Of a stretch of DNA of 64,000 nt, positions 34,131 to 42,302 are shown piece after piece. Numbering within the stretch: the stretch's first letter is position 1; each line of letters begins with the position of its first letter. The notes under the pieces were generated by a model. That model did no database searches, was not told the origin of the DNA, and worked only from the letters and a program-made list of their open reading frames with translations. Where the stretch lies: positions 682,001 to 746,000 of the forward strand of contig NZ_JAKZKV010000001.1 of the NCBI RefSeq assembly GCF_022808675.1. Reading direction: 5' to 3'. The DNA comes from Parabacteroides sp. FAFU027 (GTDB lineage: Bacteria; Bacteroidota; Bacteroidia; Bacteroidales; UBA7332). The translations under genes and the position numbers were made by a program.

Positions 34131-35339
34131 TCACTGCCCCTGTACCAATTGCAATATCTCGTGAAAGGCATCCACGATTTCGGGGTTTTGTTCCAAATCG
34201 AAATCTTCCTCTTTACATTTCAGACGGAAAACTTCCACCGGATCCAGGTCATTGATATCCAGTTCCTGTTCGGCATATTGCCCTGCCCCATTGACCTCTT
34301 TCGTCTGGCTATAAGTTACCCGAAGCACCTCAACATTCAGCGGTTCAGCCACTTTGTTGATTTCAGTATAACTGAGAATTGCATCAGGTTTTCTTTCCAA
34401 TATCACCTCTACCCAGGGAGTGAGGGCATGCTCTTGCTGTGCGATCAGTTGCAATTTCGCCACGCATTCGTCATACGTTCCCCGGATGCGGTTGATGTGA
34501 CGAAAAGCCGGAACCACAACGGGACTAATCTCTTTTATCTGAGCATCTTTTGTCTCGATAAGCAATACCTGTTTTTCCTGATTCACCTCGCTAAAGCTCA
34601 ACGTCAGTGGCGAACCCGAATAGCGGATATGCTCCTTCCCTCCTACCTTTTGTGCTCGGTGCAAATGTCCCAACGCCATGTAGTCGAAGGTTTCGGGAAA
34701 ATCCTCTGCTCCGATATCGCCCAGATTACCAACATAGATGCTCTGCTCGCTGTCCGATACCTTTCCGCCAATGGCAAAGAGGTGTCCCATCGCGATAGTC
34801 AATGCTTTTTCCGGTTTATTCTCCTCGCAGATACGTGCCACGTCGTGGTAATGCCGCATAAGGGCCAGTTTGTAGCGCTCCGTAATCTGATCGAAGCTCT
34901 CTCCCGCCACAGCCCGACGAATATCCTGGTCACGCAGGAAAGGAACGGCAGCGACCTGAAGCTTTTCACCGTTGCACTCCACAGTAAACACCTCATCGCA
35001 CAATTCTTCAGTCGCCTTTCCCACCACTTGTACGGACAGTGCATGCAGCAACTCCTTCGGAGCATCGAGCGTACCCGGAGCATCGTGGTTTCCTCCGGTG
35101 ATAAACACGGAATGACAATTCGTCTGACGCAGATTCACCAGAAAGTCATAGTAAAGCTTCAGGCTTTGGGCCGAGGGCGCTCCCGTATCGAATACATCCC
35201 CCGCCAAAAGCAGCACATCAATCTGATTTTGTAAAATATAGTCTGACAGCCAGTGTAAAAAGAGCGAATGCTCCTCGTATTGGGAGTGTTCATGTAGCCG
35301 GTGGCCGAGGTGCCAGTCGGAAGTATGGAGTATTTTCAT
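34131..35339 (-). CDS. sbcD: Exonuclease SbcCD subunit D
   Basis: A 402-residue Mre11-type metallophosphoesterase. Metal-binding motifs appear in order: 'TSDWHLGH' (residues 6-13), 'LLAGDVFDTG' (about 44-53), 'GGNHDAPG' (about 80), 'MGHLF' and 'ALGHLHRAQ'. The C-terminal part fits the SbcD capping domain. It is the nuclease partner of SbcC, encoded next on the same strand. It is the first gene of the pair; no clear promoter element was seen upstream. Confidence 0.95.
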   Translation of the reverse strand: MKILHTSDWHLGHRLHEHSQYEEHSLFLHWLSDYILQNQIDVLLLAGDVFDTGAPSAQSLKLYYDFLVNLRQTNCHSVFITGGNHDAPGTLDAPKELLHALSVQVVGKATEELCDEVFTVECNGEKLQVAAVPFLRDQDIRRAVAGESFDQITERYKLALMRHYHDVARICEENKPEKALTIAMGHLFAIGGKVSDSEQSIYVGNLGDIGAEDFPETFDYMALGHLHRAQKVGGKEHIRYSGSPLTLSFSEVNQEKQVLLIETKDAQIKEISPVVVPAFRHINRIRGTYDECVAKLQLIAQQEHALTPWVEVILERKPDAILSYTEINKVAEPLNVEVLRVTYSQTKEVNGAGQYAEQELDINDLDPVEVFRLKCKEEDFDLEQNPEIVDAFHEILQLVQGQ

Positions 35340-35444
35340 TATAGGATCAAATGAGGAGAATTTTTTTTGAGAAGAACAAAATTACGGTTTTCGGATGCAA
35401 CAACAAATTAATTTACCGGAGAAAATGTCTTTACTTTTACCATG

Positions 35445-35479
35445 AAAAAAGCGGCTTCAGCCTATCGCTGAAACCGCTT
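35445..35479 (-). terminator. Intrinsic terminator of the rhlE-cold shock operon
   Basis: On the minus strand GCGG-TTTCAGC pairs with GCTGAA-CCGC (35451-35477, one mismatch) and is followed by six T. It ends the transcript about 60 bases after the cold-shock protein stop codon. Confidence 0.75.
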
Positions 35480-35537
35480 CAATGAGTATTTATAACTCCG
35501 GATAAAACCGGAACTCTATTCTGTTATAAAAGAATGA

Positions 35538-35972
35538 TTATTTGGTCAACTCAATTCTGACCGCATTCATTCCTTTCTGGCCACGCTCCAGTTCAAACGA
35601 CACCATATTGCCTTCAGCAATCGTATCGGGAGCATTGTTGATGTGAAAGAAATATTTCTCCGTACTACCCAGGTCCTTGATAAAGCCATACCCTTTAGCT
35701 GAGTTATAATGCTCTACGCGACCTTTCAGTATAGGATCTTCTACGTCTTCTTTTTTAGGAGTGGAAACTGCGATGGATTCCAGATCCACTTTGCTTTTTT
35801 TGGTGGGATCCGGTGGAGTGTCGGTAATCATACCATTTTCATCCACATAGGCAATCATATCGTCAAACGATTTGCTACCACTGACTTTGCGCTCCTCTTT
35901 GCGCTTCTGTTTTTCCAGTTTCTTAGACTGTTTCTTCTTTTCTAACTCTTTCTTATTAAATGAAATCGCCAT
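35538..35972 (-). CDS. Cold-shock domain protein with basic N-terminal extension
   Basis: A 144-residue protein. The last 65 residues are a cold-shock domain with RNP1-like 'SAKGYGFIKD' and RNP2-like 'KYFFHI'. The first 35 residues are strongly Lys-rich (KKELEKKKQSKKLEKQKRKE) and an acidic linker joins the two parts. It binds RNA, and the extension may add contacts to RNA or ribosomes. It starts 33 bases after the RhlE helicase stop, so chaperone and helicase are co-expressed, a sensible pair for cold or RNA-structure stress. This layout is longer than the classic 70-residue CspA. Confidence 0.88.
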   Translation of the reverse strand: MAISFNKKELEKKKQSKKLEKQKRKEERKVSGSKSFDDMIAYVDENGMITDTPPDPTKKSKVDLESIAVSTPKKEDVEDPILKGRVEHYNSAKGYGFIKDLGSTEKYFFHINNAPDTIAEGNMVSFELERGQKGMNAVRIELTK

Positions 35973-36005
35973 TTATTTAGTATTTGTTTTTTATTGTTTC
36001 TTATC

Positions 36006-37127
36006 TTATGCTGGAACCGACAGAGTATTCAGCTTCTTACCCGTCAGCTTTTGAATCTCCCTGACCATCGCCTTTTCTTCCGGAGAACAAAACGTAAGAG
36101 CCGTTCCGTTATTCCCGGCCCGTCCGGTGCGGCCGATGCGGTGAACATACGTCTCAGCCATATCCGGCAAATCGTAGTTGATTACCAGCTCCAGATTGGC
36201 GATATCAATACCGCGGGCAGCAATGTCCGTAGCGATGATTACGCGGGTTTTACCCGACTTGAAGTTGGTAAGGGCTCTCTGACGGGCATTCTGGGCCTTG
36301 TTACCGTGAATTGCTTCACAGCCTATTCCTTTTTTATTCAGGATTCGGGCCAGTTTGTCCGCACCGTGTTTAGTACGGGAAAAGACCAGTACCGATTTAT
36401 CTTTTTGCTGATTCAGCAGCGTAATCAACAAGTCGCTTTTTTGCGGTTTCTCTACAAAATAGAGATGCTGATCCACAGTCTCCGCAGCCGATGATACGGG
36501 AGCGACTTCTACCCTTGCCGGATTCTGCAACATCGATTTTGACAGGCTGGCAATGGCATTCGGCATCGTTGCCGAGAAGAAGAGCGTTTGCTTCTGCTTG
36601 GGCAACATCGGGAGTATGCGTTTGATATCGTGGATAAATCCCATGTCGAGCATACGGTCGGCCTCGTCGAGGACAAAATGGCAAATATTCGCCAGACTGA
36701 TGTGCTTCTGGGCTATCAGGTCGAGCAATCGTCCCGGAGTAGCTACCAGGATGTCTGTACCCTGCTTAATCTTATCCACCTGCGGGCGTTGGTTCACCCC
36801 GCCGAAAATCACTGTATTGCGCAGATTCGTATATTTGGCATAATCAGTAAAACATTCGTCAATCTGAATCGCCAATTCACGTGTCGGAGTAAGAATCAAA
36901 GCCTTAATCTCCCGCTTTCTTTCCGATTTTGACTGGCAAAGCTGTTGGATAATGGGAATGGCAAAAGCTGCTGTTTTCCCCGTACCCGTCTGTGCGATAC
37001 CTAATAAATCGCGGCCGGCAAGAGCGACCGGGATTGCCTGCCCCTGAATGGGAGTCGGCTTATCGTATTTTTTGTTCGTCAGTGCCTTCAATATCGGCTC
37101 TGATATTTGTAATTCTTTAAATGTCAT
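36006..37127 (-). CDS. rhlE: DEAD-box RNA helicase, RhlE-like
   Basis: A 373-residue helicase with all family motifs: Q motif region 'KYDKPTPIQGQAIP', I 'AQTGTGKT' (about 44-51), Ia 'PTRELA', II 'DEAD' in 'VLDEADRMLDMGF', III 'SAT', V 'ATDIAARGID' and VI 'HRIGRTGRAG'. The C-terminal tail is very short, as in compact RhlE-like enzymes. It unwinds RNA in ribosome assembly or decay. Its nearest promoter element is at 37506-37513, which predicts a leader of about 370 bases. The cold-shock protein gene follows in the same transcript. Confidence 0.92.
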   Translation of the reverse strand: MTFKELQISEPILKALTNKKYDKPTPIQGQAIPVALAGRDLLGIAQTGTGKTAAFAIPIIQQLCQSKSERKREIKALILTPTRELAIQIDECFTDYAKYTNLRNTVIFGGVNQRPQVDKIKQGTDILVATPGRLLDLIAQKHISLANICHFVLDEADRMLDMGFIHDIKRILPMLPKQKQTLFFSATMPNAIASLSKSMLQNPARVEVAPVSSAAETVDQHLYFVEKPQKSDLLITLLNQQKDKSVLVFSRTKHGADKLARILNKKGIGCEAIHGNKAQNARQRALTNFKSGKTRVIIATDIAARGIDIANLELVINYDLPDMAETYVHRIGRTGRAGNNGTALTFCSPEEKAMVREIQKLTGKKLNTLSVPA

Positions 37128-37505
37128 AATTTGTTCAGCTGCATCACTGCGGCCATCTTTTGATAATTAATTGAAATAAAATGCTGGAATGTCGGGATTA
37201 AATTGTTCAATCGGGAATCTGTTCCGGAACCAACAGAGGGTAAAAGCACGCAAAAGCCAATGAAGATTCTGATCTCCATTGCATCCTGGCTAATTTGCTG
37301 CCAATATACTTTTCCCCAAAGAAAACGATTTAATCATATTCGTAAAAGTGTGTCACGACCATTGTTTTCACACTTTCGCGACCGGGTTATCCAAACAAGG
37401 AAGCTGATTTTGAGGTCGATTTTTAACGATGAGAAGTTCCGCCGACAAGGGCGAATCAAAGCATTGCAGAGAATGATTTCAATATTAACTTGATTGTCGA
37501 GAGTA
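37128..37505 (-). other. Predicted long 5' leader of rhlE
   Basis: This 378-base stretch has no gene that I support. The only -7-like element before rhlE is at its far end. An ORF reading across it on the plus strand (37203-37493) has no family features. If transcribed, the stretch would be an unusually long leader, as is known for cold-regulated RNA-chaperone and helicase genes. Confidence 0.4.
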
Positions 37506-37513
37506 CAAAGATA
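37506..37513 (-). promoter_or_regulatory. -7 promoter element upstream of rhlE
   Basis: Minus-strand TAtcTTTG. An approximate -33 match (TTTCTG) lies about 20 bases upstream. It is the only consensus element found in the 630-base gap before rhlE. Confidence 0.45.
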
Positions 37514-37577
37514 CGATATTTATCTGAGATTCAGAAACTCTCTGATTTTTAGTGTAAAAACACGATATAATGAGAAT

Positions 37578-37596
37578 CAGCGGTTAAAAACCGCTG
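37578..37596. repeat. Short perfect hairpin CAGCGGTT/AACCGCTG
   Basis: Two 8-base arms around AAA, in the rhlE-ilvC gap, just upstream of the rhlE -7 element on that strand. No T-run, so a terminator role is unclear. Confidence 0.4.
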
Positions 37597-37665
37597 CACC
37601 CGTAAGGTTCTGCTGAAAATGAAAGTTTATCTATCCCCAACTCATTCTCTTTATTCCGTTCAAAT

Positions 37666-37698
37666 AAAAAAGGTGCTCCATCATTGATAGAACACCTT
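37666..37698 (-). terminator. Intrinsic terminator of ilvC
   Basis: On the minus strand AAGGTG pairs with CACCTT (37670-37675 with 37693-37698), extended inward by three short paired blocks with 1x1 mismatches, and six T follow. It lies about 60 bases after the ilvC stop. Confidence 0.65.
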
Positions 37699-37759
37699 CT
37701 TATTATTTATAGAATCCTTTAAACTGATGCTTAAAAGAATTGAGTTTAAAATCAGCGGA

Positions 37760-39238
37760 TTAACCTACGATTTTTTTCATTGCAGTCATCGCCTGACGAA
37801 GTTCAGCACCAACGATTTCGATTGGGTGGAAACGGATCTCTTCGTTTACAGCGATCAAAGCCTGGTTGTCAACGCCGTTACCTTTACCTTCAGCAAAAGC
37901 TTTACCGATTACGTTAGTATCGATTTTCTTCATGAAGTCAGTCAACAACGGTTTGCAAGCGTGGTCAAACAAGTAACATCCGTACTCAGCAGTATCAGAG
38001 ATAACACGGTTCATTTCGTACAATTTTTTACGAGCGATAGTGTTAGCGATCAGCGGAGTTTCGTGCAATGACTCGTAGTATGCAGACTCTTCTTTGATAC
38101 CTGCTTCAGTCATGGTTTCGAATGCCAATTCTACACCGGCTTTCACCATAGCTACCATCAATACACCGTTATCGAAGTACTCTTGTTCAGAGATTTCTAC
38201 GTCACCGGCAGGAGTTTTCTCAAAGTTGGTTTCGCCTGTAGCTTTTCTCCAGGTCAACAGGTTGATATCATCGTTAGCCCAGTCTTTCATCATAGTAGAT
38301 GAGAATTCGCCAGACATGATGTCATCCATGTGTTTCCAGAACAAAGGACGCATGATAGATTTCAATTCTTCAGCCAAACCGAATGCTTTGATTTTAGCAG
38401 GGTTTGAAAGACGGTCCATCATGTTGGTGATACCACCGTGTTTCAACGCTTCAGTGATCGTTTCCCATCCGTACTGGATAAGTTTAGATGCGTAACCAGC
38501 GTCGATACCTTTTTCGATCATTTTGTCAAAGCAAAGGATAGAACCTGTCTGCAACATACCGCAAAGGATAGTTTGCTCACCCATAAGGTCAGATTTTACC
38601 TCAGCAACGAAAGAAGAGTGAAGACATCCCGCACGGTCACCACCGGTAGCTACAGCATACGCTTTTGCATAAGCCCATCCTTTACCCTCAGGGTCGTTTT
38701 CAGGGTGAACAGCCAACAATGTAGGTACACCGAATCCGCGAACATACTCAGCACGAACCTCAGAACCCGGACATTTTGGAGCTACCATGATAACGGTAAT
38801 ATCTTTACGGATTTGCTTTCCTTCTTCTACGATGTTGAAACCGTGAGAGTAAGAAAGAGCAGCACCTTGTTGCATCAATGGCATAACTGCATCAATAACT
38901 GCAGAGTGTTGTTTATCTGGAGTCAGGTTGATTACGAGGTCAGCAGTTGGGATCAATTGCTCGTAAGTGCCTACAGTGAATCCGTTTTCAGTAGCGTTAA
39001 CGTAAGAAGCTCTTTTTGCATCAATAGCCTCCTGACGCAATGCGTAAGAGATATCCAGACCAGAATCGCGCATGTTCAAACCCTGGTTCAAACCCTGAGC
39101 GCCACAACCTACGATAACGATTTTTTTACCTTTCAGCGCGTTAACGCCGTCAGCGAATTCGCTTTTGTCCATGAATTCGCAAACTCCCAATTGATTCAAT
39201 TGCTCTCTCAAAGGAAGCGTGTTGAAGTAATTAGCCAT
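37760..39238 (-). CDS. ilvC: Ketol-acid reductoisomerase, class II
   Basis: A 492-residue enzyme of the long (class II, E. coli-like) type with a duplicated C-terminal knotted domain. The Rossmann motif '[15 protein letters not shown]' near residue 40 binds NADPH, and acidic metal ligands are in '[16 protein letters not shown]' and the later 'EIRFHPIE' region. It catalyses the second step of valine/isoleucine/leucine synthesis. In related genomes ilvC often closes the ilvDBN-thioesterase operon; here it stands alone 15-20 kb away on the opposite strand, with its own terminator. Nothing like the ilvD leader peptide is visible upstream of it. Confidence 0.97.
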   Translation of the reverse strand: MANYFNTLPLREQLNQLGVCEFMDKSEFADGVNALKGKKIVIVGCGAQGLNQGLNMRDSGLDISYALRQEAIDAKRASYVNATENGFTVGTYEQLIPTADLVINLTPDKQHSAVIDAVMPLMQQGAALSYSHGFNIVEEGKQIRKDITVIMVAPKCPGSEVRAEYVRGFGVPTLLAVHPENDPEGKGWAYAKAYAVATGGDRAGCLHSSFVAEVKSDLMGEQTILCGMLQTGSILCFDKMIEKGIDAGYASKLIQYGWETITEALKHGGITNMMDRLSNPAKIKAFGLAEELKSIMRPLFWKHMDDIMSGEFSSTMMKDWANDDINLLTWRKATGETNFEKTPAGDVEISEQEYFDNGVLMVAMVKAGVELAFETMTEAGIKEESAYYESLHETPLIANTIARKKLYEMNRVISDTAEYGCYLFDHACKPLLTDFMKKIDTNVIGKAFAEGKGNGVDNQALIAVNEEIRFHPIEIVGAELRQAMTAMKKIVG

Positions 39239-39373
39239 GTTGTTTTTTATTATTTAAGTGAATGATAATCTGTATTCTTGACGGTAAAAGCATCACCGTA
39301 AGGATTGCAGGAATTTTTCCGGATGCAAAGGAAATCAATATTTATTACATACGCGTGTAAAAAGGCATGTTAT

Positions 39374-40261
39374 TTAGGTACTTTTCATGGATTCGCTCCG
39401 AAAGCGCAGCGGGGTCATACCTGTCATTTTCTTGAAAAACTTGGTAAAATAGGACTGGTCCACGAAATTGAGCTGATTGGCAATTTCCGAAACACCGAGG
39501 TTTGTATGCACCAAAAGGCGCTTTATTTCAAGCAGTTGTTTTTGCTGTAGAATATCATTGCTGGTTTTACCCGTCAGTTGCTTCACGGTTTGCGTGAGGT
39601 GGTTAGGCGTGATGGCCAGCATTGAGGCGTATTCGTTGACCGAATAGTTATTTTGGTAGTTTTCTTCGACCAACTGGAAAAAGCGTTTGACCAGCAAATG
39701 GCCTTTTCCTTTGACCAGCATCTGCTCATCCACTTTGTAGAGTGAAGCGGCATACACCAGTATCAGATCCAGCAACGAGCGCAGCAATTCTTCCGAATAC
39801 TCAGCCTTGCCCACTTCGCTAACCGCCTGTATGAACAGCTTTTCCAGAAATGTAGTCTCCTGCTCGTTTTCCAGATGCAATGGAGGGTTGGTCTGCTGGA
39901 CGGTAAAGAAGAAGGGAAACTCCAGCAAGCGATTCTGGTTGCTTTGGTTGATGAGGTAAAAATCAGATGTAAATAGGAAAATGTAGCCTTCAATGTCTTT
40001 GCTCAGCTCCAGTTTGTGCGCCTGCCCCGGCGACATGAAAAAGATGCAGGGCGGTTGTACCTGGTACTGTTTATCATCGATCACATGTACTCCCGAACCC
40101 TTATAGAGATAGAGCACCTCGAAAAAATCATGCCGGTGCGGATATTCCACCGCAAAGTGACGATTGGCATCAAACACCTCTACCTGAAAGGCACGGCTGC
40201 CCAACTCGCTCTTGCTGAAGTTGCGCAACGAATAGACGGGAAGTGTTGTGCTGGTTTTCAA
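39374..40261 (-). CDS. AraC-family regulator with N-terminal cupin domain
   Basis: A regulator of 296 residues in this reading. The N-terminal half is a cupin-like sensor: 'VEYPHRHDFFEVLYLYKG' holds the His-rich motif and 'HVIDDKQYQVQPPCIFFMSPGQ' follows. The C-terminal 100 residues are two helix-turn-helix units ('VNEYASMLAITPNHLTQTVK' and 'VSEIANQLNFVDQSYFTKFF'). I choose the TTG at 40261 because a TAtcTTTG promoter element at 40287-40294 lies inside the longer reading; the alternative is ATG 40315. It is adjacent to ilvC but no link can be shown. Hairpin array D lies directly upstream. Confidence 0.8.
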   Translation of the reverse strand: MKTSTTLPVYSLRNFSKSELGSRAFQVEVFDANRHFAVEYPHRHDFFEVLYLYKGSGVHVIDDKQYQVQPPCIFFMSPGQAHKLELSKDIEGYIFLFTSDFYLINQSNQNRLLEFPFFFTVQQTNPPLHLENEQETTFLEKLFIQAVSEVGKAEYSEELLRSLLDLILVYAASLYKVDEQMLVKGKGHLLVKRFFQLVEENYQNNYSVNEYASMLAITPNHLTQTVKQLTGKTSNDILQQKQLLEIKRLLVHTNLGVSEIANQLNFVDQSYFTKFFKKMTGMTPLRFRSESMKST

Positions 40262-40286
40262 TTTTCGGGATATATTTTCATGACCA

Positions 40287-40294
40287 CAAAGATA
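40287..40294 (-). promoter_or_regulatory. -7 promoter element of the AraC/cupin regulator
   Basis: Minus-strand TAtcTTTG about 26 bases before TTG 40261. It argues against starting the regulator at ATG 40315. Confidence 0.4.
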
Positions 40295-40339
40295 ATGAAA
40301 AAAATGCGGGGTCATTTTGCAATACTTCGTGGTAAAACC

Positions 40340-40475
40340 GGTCGTTTCACAGCGAGAACGAGTGCCACGATTTTGCAGGAGATAATTTCCAGGCAAGAAT
40401 GCCCCTGCAAATTGCAGCGAATAATTTCACGATGAAATTATCTGTCGCGGTTTTGCAGGAACTCAGAACTTCGTG
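40340..40475. repeat. Short hairpin array, family A type (array D)
   Basis: TTGCAG occurs at 40373, 40412 and 40453 (steps of 39 and 41), the same word and period as the array at 19071-19345. The middle unit holds a perfect 9-bp stem ATAATTTCA/TGAAATTAT at 40421-40441 with a 3-base loop, like the last unit of family A. It fills the region upstream of the AraC/cupin regulator. Confidence 0.7.
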
Positions 40476-40502
40476 AAATTGGGCGTGTCTCAAAAGGTCA
40501 AG

Positions 40503-40528
40503 CCTAACAGGTTTTTAAAACCTGTTGT
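40503..40528. repeat. Dispersed palindrome, CCTAACAGGTTTT family, copy 2
   Basis: A palindrome with 10 perfectly paired bases per arm (40506-40526) and a decayed outer right end. Same family as 34050-34080 and 55786-55812. Confidence 0.65.
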
Positions 40529-40596
40529 TATGACTTGAAGCGGCTAGGTACTGATCGGATGATTCCAAGTCATCTGATCAGTCGTATCCCACCACA

Positions 40597-41406
40597 TCAC
40601 TTCACGGCAAAGATCCGTGTCACGGCACCATATTTCGCATCATGAGGTTTACCGTCGACACCCACATCTCCATAATGCAGTGTCACCGACACCACCAGAG
40701 AATCATTTTCGCTCAGCTTCCCTCCTGCCTGTTCCGCCACACTCAACACAACTTCCTGACCCGGAATGACACCTTTGGCCGGAATCCACTCCGACTCATA
40801 GTATGCACTGATACCGTGACACAGCTCATTGACTGGCATCGCTTTTTCCCGCTCTGCATTATACTGCATATCCGAAATGATGGCAAACCGGATTTCATAC
40901 CGCATCCAGCTCTTTCCGGGGAAGTTATACAGGTGATTCTCACCATGCGTTTCCGGGATGCGTATGCGTGCAGTGAGATGCTCCCGATCCACCACTACCT
41001 CCGGCAATTTTTTGACCACGTTATTGAAGCTTTGGTTCTTACCAAAGTCAAAGCCATCCAGCATCTCCCGGTTTTGGGATAAACAAATCCCCCGCACTCC
41101 CCGGTCATGATGTTCATCTTTTTTGAGCATCTGCATCATCAGTGCATTCAACTTACCGGAACTGCTGTAGTCCGAGCTATACGTATTAATCTGAAGATTA
41201 TCCCGAATCACCCTGCCCATCGCGCTACAGGTGGAAAACTCAGTATTGTTCTCACGGATACGGATACAACTATCCGAATTCTTAATCATTTTTTTAGTCG
41301 GTCCGCCTTTCCTCCGGACAACAATCTCATCGACACCATGCATTTTATACATGGACAAATCTTCCAGTTTGCCCGTAATATTCAAAAGTCCTTTCAGTTT
41401 GGCCAT
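40597..41406 (-). CDS. Bacteroidota-specific protein of unknown function
   Basis: A 269-residue protein without signal peptide or membrane segment. It opens MAKLKGLLNITGKLEDLSMY, then 'VVRRKGGPTKKMIKNS', an opening that I associate with a family of uncharacterised Bacteroidota proteins. The C-terminal half has beta-rich segments and two or three possible ligand or strand motifs, but no catalytic signature. About 130 bases upstream begins an 11-bp phased repeat (41535-41641) that could be its control region. Function unknown. Confidence 0.65.
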   Translation of the reverse strand: MAKLKGLLNITGKLEDLSMYKMHGVDEIVVRRKGGPTKKMIKNSDSCIRIRENNTEFSTCSAMGRVIRDNLQINTYSSDYSSSGKLNALMMQMLKKDEHHDRGVRGICLSQNREMLDGFDFGKNQSFNNVVKKLPEVVVDREHLTARIRIPETHGENHLYNFPGKSWMRYEIRFAIISDMQYNAEREKAMPVNELCHGISAYYESEWIPAKGVIPGQEVVLSVAEQAGGKLSENDSLVVSVTLHYGDVGVDGKPHDAKYGAVTRIFAVK

Positions 41407-41534
41407 AATATATCGTTTTTTTTTATGTGATTAATTAGTCTGCACCTACCCTGCCCTTCTTATGCAACCGGTGGTATAGGGGATAGCTAAGGCTATGTAA
41501 GGAGTATAACAAAGATACAATAATTGGGGACTAA

Positions 41535-41641
41535 AAAGGGATATCACAGGGATATTACACTATTTATTTCTGTTATATCCCTGTCTTATCCCTGTTATAT
41601 GGCTGGTTTATCCCTGTTTTATGGAGCCTTTAGGTACGCTT
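41535..41641. promoter_or_regulatory. 11-bp phased TATCCCTGT repeat array
   Basis: TATCCCTGT starts at 41576, 41587 and 41609, with decayed copies in register at 41598, 41620 and 41631, so the step is 11 bp throughout. On the left two inverted copies (AGGGATA preceded by AA or AC) start at 41535 and 41546, again 11 bp apart. The whole has rough dyad symmetry around 41565. The spacing of one helical turn places every copy on the same DNA face, as for cooperative protein binding. It lies between the unknown gene at 40597-41406 and the repeat-rich accessory region. Confidence 0.7.
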
Positions 41642-41932
41642 AGGGTAAGAAGTAGGTAGGGAGGAATATTGAATTTGGAATACAATCATATTTTGTATAG
41701 TTAGATGCTTTGATATAATAACGATAGCCCATAGGTCTTTGCTGAACAGGAGAGCAAAACCCCTTATGCTAAAATGTGCAAGATGCCGGATAAATGAATC
41801 ATTCCAAAAGACAATAGCTTATTCCGTTTTTTGTTTATATTTGCTAATCTGAATTTTCTTTCTGAATTAACCAAAATGAAAGTCAGGAAGCAATTAAGCA
41901 CCAACAAACCGTCAAGGAGTTTGACCAAATCA
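41642..41932. other. Intergenic stretch without supported gene
   Basis: AT-rich sequence between the phased array and repeat element copy 1. An ORF on the minus strand (41764-42066) runs into the repeat element and has no protein-like features. I see no promoter or RNA that I can support. Confidence 0.4.
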
Positions 41933-42149
41933 CCCTCGTTCGCGCGAGTTTGCAAGGTAACTTCTGGCGCGGGTTTAGCGAAAGCGTAACCCGTGCCCAA
42001 AACAAAGACAGCTTGTAGCTGTCGTAAATTAATGATAAGTAGTGGACTGGTATTATTGAAAAACATAGACGGAGTAAATATTGCAGCTTACCTGACTATA
42101 CCGCAGCTACAAGCTGCTCGAGTTAGGCTTTACTAAACGCGCTAGAGGG
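41933..42149. repeat. Hairpin-rich element, copy 1 (217 bp)
   Basis: Starts CCCTCGTTCGCGCGAG and ends CGCGCTAGAGGG, so the ends are roughly inverted. Inside are a GCGCGGGTT.../...AACCCGTGC stem with GAAA loop, a perfect hairpin GACAGCT-tgt-AGCTGTC (42007-42023) and its mirror GCAGCT-aca-AGCTGC (42103-42117). The first 190 bases are nearly the same as copy 2 at 43122-43352. It has no coding capacity. GTTAGGC near the right end resembles an integron core site, but only in this copy. Confidence 0.8.
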
Positions 42150-42302
42150 AAATACGGTAGAATTATACTATTCAGAAAGATTAATGGGAAATGGATTGAT
42201 TGCATTTGTATTTATGCTTGGGTATCCTGAAAGAATAATAATCAACTACCGTAAATAACCTTCTAAACAGATATTACAATCAGACACAAATTGGATAAAA
42301 CT

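Noticed and set aside
37203-37493. 96-residue ORF upstream of rhlE
   Set aside because: No family features, no promoter or ribosome-binding context, and it lies on the strand opposite to the predicted rhlE leader.
41764-42066. 100-residue minus-strand ORF
   Set aside because: Half of it is made of the hairpin-rich repeat element, which appears again at 43122 without this frame being kept as a gene.
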